Source of the DNA: Streptomyces sp. VRA16 Mangrove soil | Lineage (GTDB): Bacteria > Actinomycetota > Actinomycetes > Streptomycetales > Streptomycetaceae | Reading direction: 5' to 3' | Length of the DNA stretch: 64,000 bases | Assembly (NCBI RefSeq): GCF_017377775.1 | Contig: NZ_JAFVLN010000008.1 | Span: 124,001 to 188,000 of the forward strand | Notes under the pieces: model-generated | The model's input: only the letters and a program-made list of their open reading frames with translations | Database searches by the model: none | What the model was told of the DNA's origin: nothing | Program-made: the position numbers and the translations under genes | In this document: piece by piece, positions 61,644 to 64,000 of the stretch | Position numbering within the stretch: position 1 is the first letter of the stretch | Layout: each line of letters opens with the position of its first letter

Positions 61644-63148
61644 GGCAGCAGCTCCTGACCGGTCAGCGCCCAGTGGGCGGCCCCCATCTTGTGCAGCGTC
61701 TCGCGCCACTCCGCCGCCGGTTCGGAGTCGGCGACGATGCCCGCGCAGGCCTGCGTCCGGTAGCCGATGCCGTCGTGCACGACCGTGCGGATGCACAGGG
61801 CGAGCCGGCTCGGGCCACGTACGTCGATCAGGCCCACCGCCCCCGCGTACATGTCGCGCGGCGTGTGTTCGAGCTCCTCGATGAGCTCCATGGCGCGGAT
61901 CTTGGGCGTGCCGGTGACGGTGCCCGCCGGGAACACCGCGCGCACCGCCGCCCAGACGTCGGTGTCCTCGGCCAGTTCGCCCTCGACCACCGACACCAGG
62001 TGGAAGACGTGCGAGAAGGTCTCCACCGTCTGCTGCACGGGGACGTCGAGGCTGCCCGTGCGTGCCACCCGGCCGATGTCGTTGCGGCACAGGTCGACGA
62101 GCATCACGTGTTCGGCGCGCTCCTTCTCGCTGGCGCGCATCCGGGCCACCTGCGCGCGGTTGACGTCCTCGTCGGGGCCGCGGGGTGCGGTGCCCGCGAT
62201 GGGGCGCATCTCGATCCGGGAACCGTCGATGCGGAACAGGAGTTCGGGGCTGGCGCCGATCAGGGTGTCCCCCGCCCGTGGCACCAGGTACAGGTGCGGG
62301 GACGGGTTGCGGGACCTGAGCCTGCGGTAGACGTCCGTGGGCGACAGCGGGGTGCGGACGTCGATGCTGTGGCCGATCTGGATCTGGTAGATGTCGCCGA
62401 CCCTGATGTGCTCGAGACAGCGCTCGGCCCGGGCGAGGAACTCCTCGCGGGTCAGGCTGTCGTGGACCGACCGCGGTACGGGTGCCCGCGGTACCCCGGC
62501 GCTCTCCCCCACGGCCTCGATGCCGTCCGCCGGGTCGAAGCGGCAGGGCTCGAAGTCCGCGGATTGCGCGCGCAGATGGCGTACGGAGCCGTCCGGCGCG
62601 TAGTGCACGGTGTCGCTGAACAGCGTGAGCACGATGTCGGGCCCGGAGGTCTCCCGGGCCGGCAGCTGCTCCATGTGCCAGGCGGCCCCGTAGCCGAACG
62701 CGGCGAGGAAGCCGAAGCTGAACTCCCCCTCGGGGCGGGTGGTTTCGAGGGTGAAGCCCTGCTGGGCGGCGCGCAGCAGCTCCCAGACCTGGTCCGGGGC
62801 GGCGATCGCGCGGCTGTCCGGGCCGAGGGCGGGCATGCCGATGCGGTCGGCGGCGCGCAGCACCGCGCCGGTGACCGCCTCGGTGCCGCTGACGGTGACG
62901 GACCGGGCGTGCACCTGGATCTCGGCCAGGCGGCCGAAGCCGACGACGGCGGTGCCGCTGTCCCGCCAGGGCCCCTCGGGGCTCTCGAAGAGGTAGACGT
63001 CGGGGCCGAGGCGGCGGCGTGCCGTGGTGTACAGGTCGAGCGGCGCGTGGGCGGGCAGCCTGCGTTCCCGGATCCGGACGCCGATCCGCGGAGGTCTTGG
63101 CGCGTGTGCGGCCGGTGGCCCGGCCGGTTGCTCCTGAACGACGGTCAT
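61640..63148 (-). CDS. Anthranilate-synthase-type chorismate-binding enzyme (TrpE/PabB family)
   Basis: 502 residues. The chorismate-binding domain (~215-500) shows EFLARAERCLEHIRVGDIYQ, IGASPELLFRID, EMRPIAGTAPRG, MLVDLCRNDIGRVARTGS and FPAGTVTGTPKIRAMELIEE. PIAGT (not the PIKGT of typical PabB) favours anthranilate or amino-deoxychorismate-type chemistry of the TrpE/PhzE side. It probably makes anthranilate or a related amino-chorismate for a secondary metabolite, together with the coupled amidotransferase. ATG 63148; nine bases after the deacylase gene. Confidence 0.9.
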   Translation of the reverse strand: MTVVQEQPAGPPAAHAPRPPRIGVRIRERRLPAHAPLDLYTTARRRLGPDVYLFESPEGPWRDSGTAVVGFGRLAEIQVHARSVTVSGTEAVTGAVLRAADRIGMPALGPDSRAIAAPDQVWELLRAAQQGFTLETTRPEGEFSFGFLAAFGYGAAWHMEQLPARETSGPDIVLTLFSDTVHYAPDGSVRHLRAQSADFEPCRFDPADGIEAVGESAGVPRAPVPRSVHDSLTREEFLARAERCLEHIRVGDIYQIQIGHSIDVRTPLSPTDVYRRLRSRNPSPHLYLVPRAGDTLIGASPELLFRIDGSRIEMRPIAGTAPRGPDEDVNRAQVARMRASEKERAEHVMLVDLCRNDIGRVARTGSLDVPVQQTVETFSHVFHLVSVVEGELAEDTDVWAAVRAVFPAGTVTGTPKIRAMELIEELEHTPRDMYAGAVGLIDVRGPSRLALCIRTVVHDGIGYRTQACAGIVADSEPAAEWRETLHKMGAAHWALTGQELLP

Positions 63149-63157
63149 GGCGCCCCG

Positions 63158-63697
63158 TCACCTTCCGCCGGCCGCGCCGCCGGGCACGACGACGGTGGCC
63201 CGGCGCGCCTCGGCGACCGGGGCGAACAGGGGCTCGGCGAGGGCCGCCCAGTCGCGCGGGGACATCGCCAGGGACCGGTCGAGGCGGGCCGCGTTGAACC
63301 AGATCTCGTCCTCGTCGAGGAGTTCCGGGTCCACCACGAGCCGCAGCCGGTCGTCGAAGGAGAACGGCACGATCGCCCCGCTCACGCAGCCGGTGAGCCG
63401 CTCGGCGGAGGCCCGGTCGGCGAAGTCGGCGCGGGTGCCGCCCGCGGTGCGGGCGACCTCGGCGAGGTCGACGCGGCGGTCGCCGGGCACCACCGCGAGC
63501 ACGTAGGCCGAGCGCTTCCGGCCGAGGGCGACGCGCAGGACGATGGACTTGGCGGACTGACGCAGTGGGTGTCCGCGCAGCAGGCTGGCCATGTCGGTAC
63601 GGCCTTCGGCGCGGTGGGCGATCTCGCGGTAGGCGCAGCCCGCGCCGTCGAGCAGGGCGAGCACCCGTTCGTAGGTGGTCGTCGTGTGCACTGTCAT
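63158..63697 (-). CDS. YbaK/EbsC-family (ProX-like) deacylase
   Basis: 179 residues. YERVLALLDGAGCAYREIAH, PLRQSAKSIVLRVALGRKRS, VLAVVPGDRRVDLAEVAR and LTGCVSGAIVPFSF are the successive segments of the YbaK/aaRS-associated domain that removes wrongly attached amino acids from tRNA. In a biosynthetic setting such proteins can protect against a non-proteinogenic amino acid made by the cluster; this is inference. It sits between the SbnB-like and TrpE-type genes. Confidence 0.85.
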   Translation of the reverse strand: MTVHTTTTYERVLALLDGAGCAYREIAHRAEGRTDMASLLRGHPLRQSAKSIVLRVALGRKRSAYVLAVVPGDRRVDLAEVARTAGGTRADFADRASAERLTGCVSGAIVPFSFDDRLRLVVDPELLDEDEIWFNAARLDRSLAMSPRDWAALAEPLFAPVAEARRATVVVPGGAAGGR

Positions 63698-63712
63698 CGC
63701 GATCGGGCCCTT

Positions 63713-64000
63713 TCAGCCGTAGCGGCGGGTCTCGTGGAAGAAGCCGTCCACCACGTCGAGCCGTCCGCTCTCCCGGACGGTGTCGTGGACGTACTTGCCG
63801 AGCGCCAGGTCGAGGACGCCGAGGCCGAACGGGGAGAAGATCACCGGCTTGTCGGCCGGGACCTCGGCCGCGCCGGTGAGGACGTCGTAGAGGGTGCCGT
63901 CGAGGAAGTCGCGGTGGCCGAGGCGCTGTTCGGCCAGATGCGGGGAGGTGTTCGCCTTCAGGCAGTGCTCGATGTCGTCGACGAAGTTGGCGGCGCTGAG
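63713..64000 (-). CDS. SbnB/ornithine-cyclodeaminase-like protein (5' part outside the window)
   Basis: Only the last 95 codons are present. The segment NFVDDIEHCLKANTSPHLAE, FLDGTLYDVLTG and PVIFSPFGLGVLDLALGKYV with end DGFFHETRRYG matches the C-terminus of SbnB-type dehydrogenases, which form 2,3-diaminopropionate from an amino-acid-glutamate adduct. It is first in the operon-like row (SbnB-like, YbaK, TrpE, TrpG), suggesting a diaminopropionate-containing product. The rest of the gene lies beyond base 64000. Confidence 0.75.
   Translation of the reverse strand, partial: LSAANFVDDIEHCLKANTSPHLAEQRLGHRDFLDGTLYDVLTGAAEVPADKPVIFSPFGLGVLDLALGKYVHDTVRESGRLDVVDGFFHETRRYG

Overview
The window is high-GC DNA with frequent GTG starts, 4-base stop/start overlaps and strong third-position G/C. 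Together with the gene content (SsbB- and dynamin-type sporulation genes, a PknG locus, a thioester/LAETG surface protein, several ECF sigma factors) this points to a Streptomyces or close relative. It looks like chromosomal arm or core-flanking sequence with some recent gene traffic, not a plasmid or phage.

Layout. 1-10.4 kb: a cut histidine phosphatase, a beta-helix membrane protein, two DMT exporters and an MFS exporter divergent from a MarR regulator across a striking four-half-site operator, a NarL-type two-component system, and an FAD monooxygenase divergent from its likely TetR regulator. 10.4-16.3 kb: a small membrane protein, malQ with a coupled 70-residue repeat peptide upstream, and a large secreted GH84-type protein. 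16.4-20.6 kb: an ECF sigma factor - zf-HC2 protein - ABC ATPase - membrane protein operon. 20.7-24.5 kb: MscS channel, HNH endonuclease, a frameshifted remnant, a methyltransferase and further remnants. 24.6-31.3 kb: a sugar operon (ROK repressor, binding protein, two permeases, GH4 phospho-glycosidase, BadF-type sugar kinase) closed by a long inverted-repeat element. 31.6-33.0 kb: DUF3995 protein, ECF sigma factor and SRPBCC-like protein.

33.1-43.8 kb is the most interesting block: seven co-directional genes, GlnX-like sensor, GlnH-like binding protein, coiled-coil protein, PknG kinase with two extra zinc ribbons, PP2C phosphatase with two zinc ribbons, vWA protein and a zinc-ribbon/FHA protein. 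It combines the known actinobacterial GlnX-GlnH-PknG amino-acid sensing module with a phosphatase-vWA-FHA set resembling TerY-P triads, so that sensing, phosphorylation, dephosphorylation and phospho-reading are encoded together.

43.9-55.4 kb: a protein methyltransferase, a truncated globin, a thioesterase, EttA, small genes and a GntR fragment, a thioester-domain surface protein, and the ssbB-dynB-dynA-like sporulation locus, ending at tRNA-Arg(TCT). 55.4-59.1 kb is an accessory stretch behind that tRNA: decayed DNA, a VapBC-type toxin-antitoxin pair and a CoiA-like nuclease with a duplicated C-terminal domain, but no integrase. 59.2-64.0 kb: a DedA protein, then the edge of what looks like a specialised-metabolite cluster (EboA protein, anthranilate-synthase-type TrpG and TrpE, a YbaK deacylase and the 3' end of an SbnB/ornithine-cyclodeaminase-like gene).
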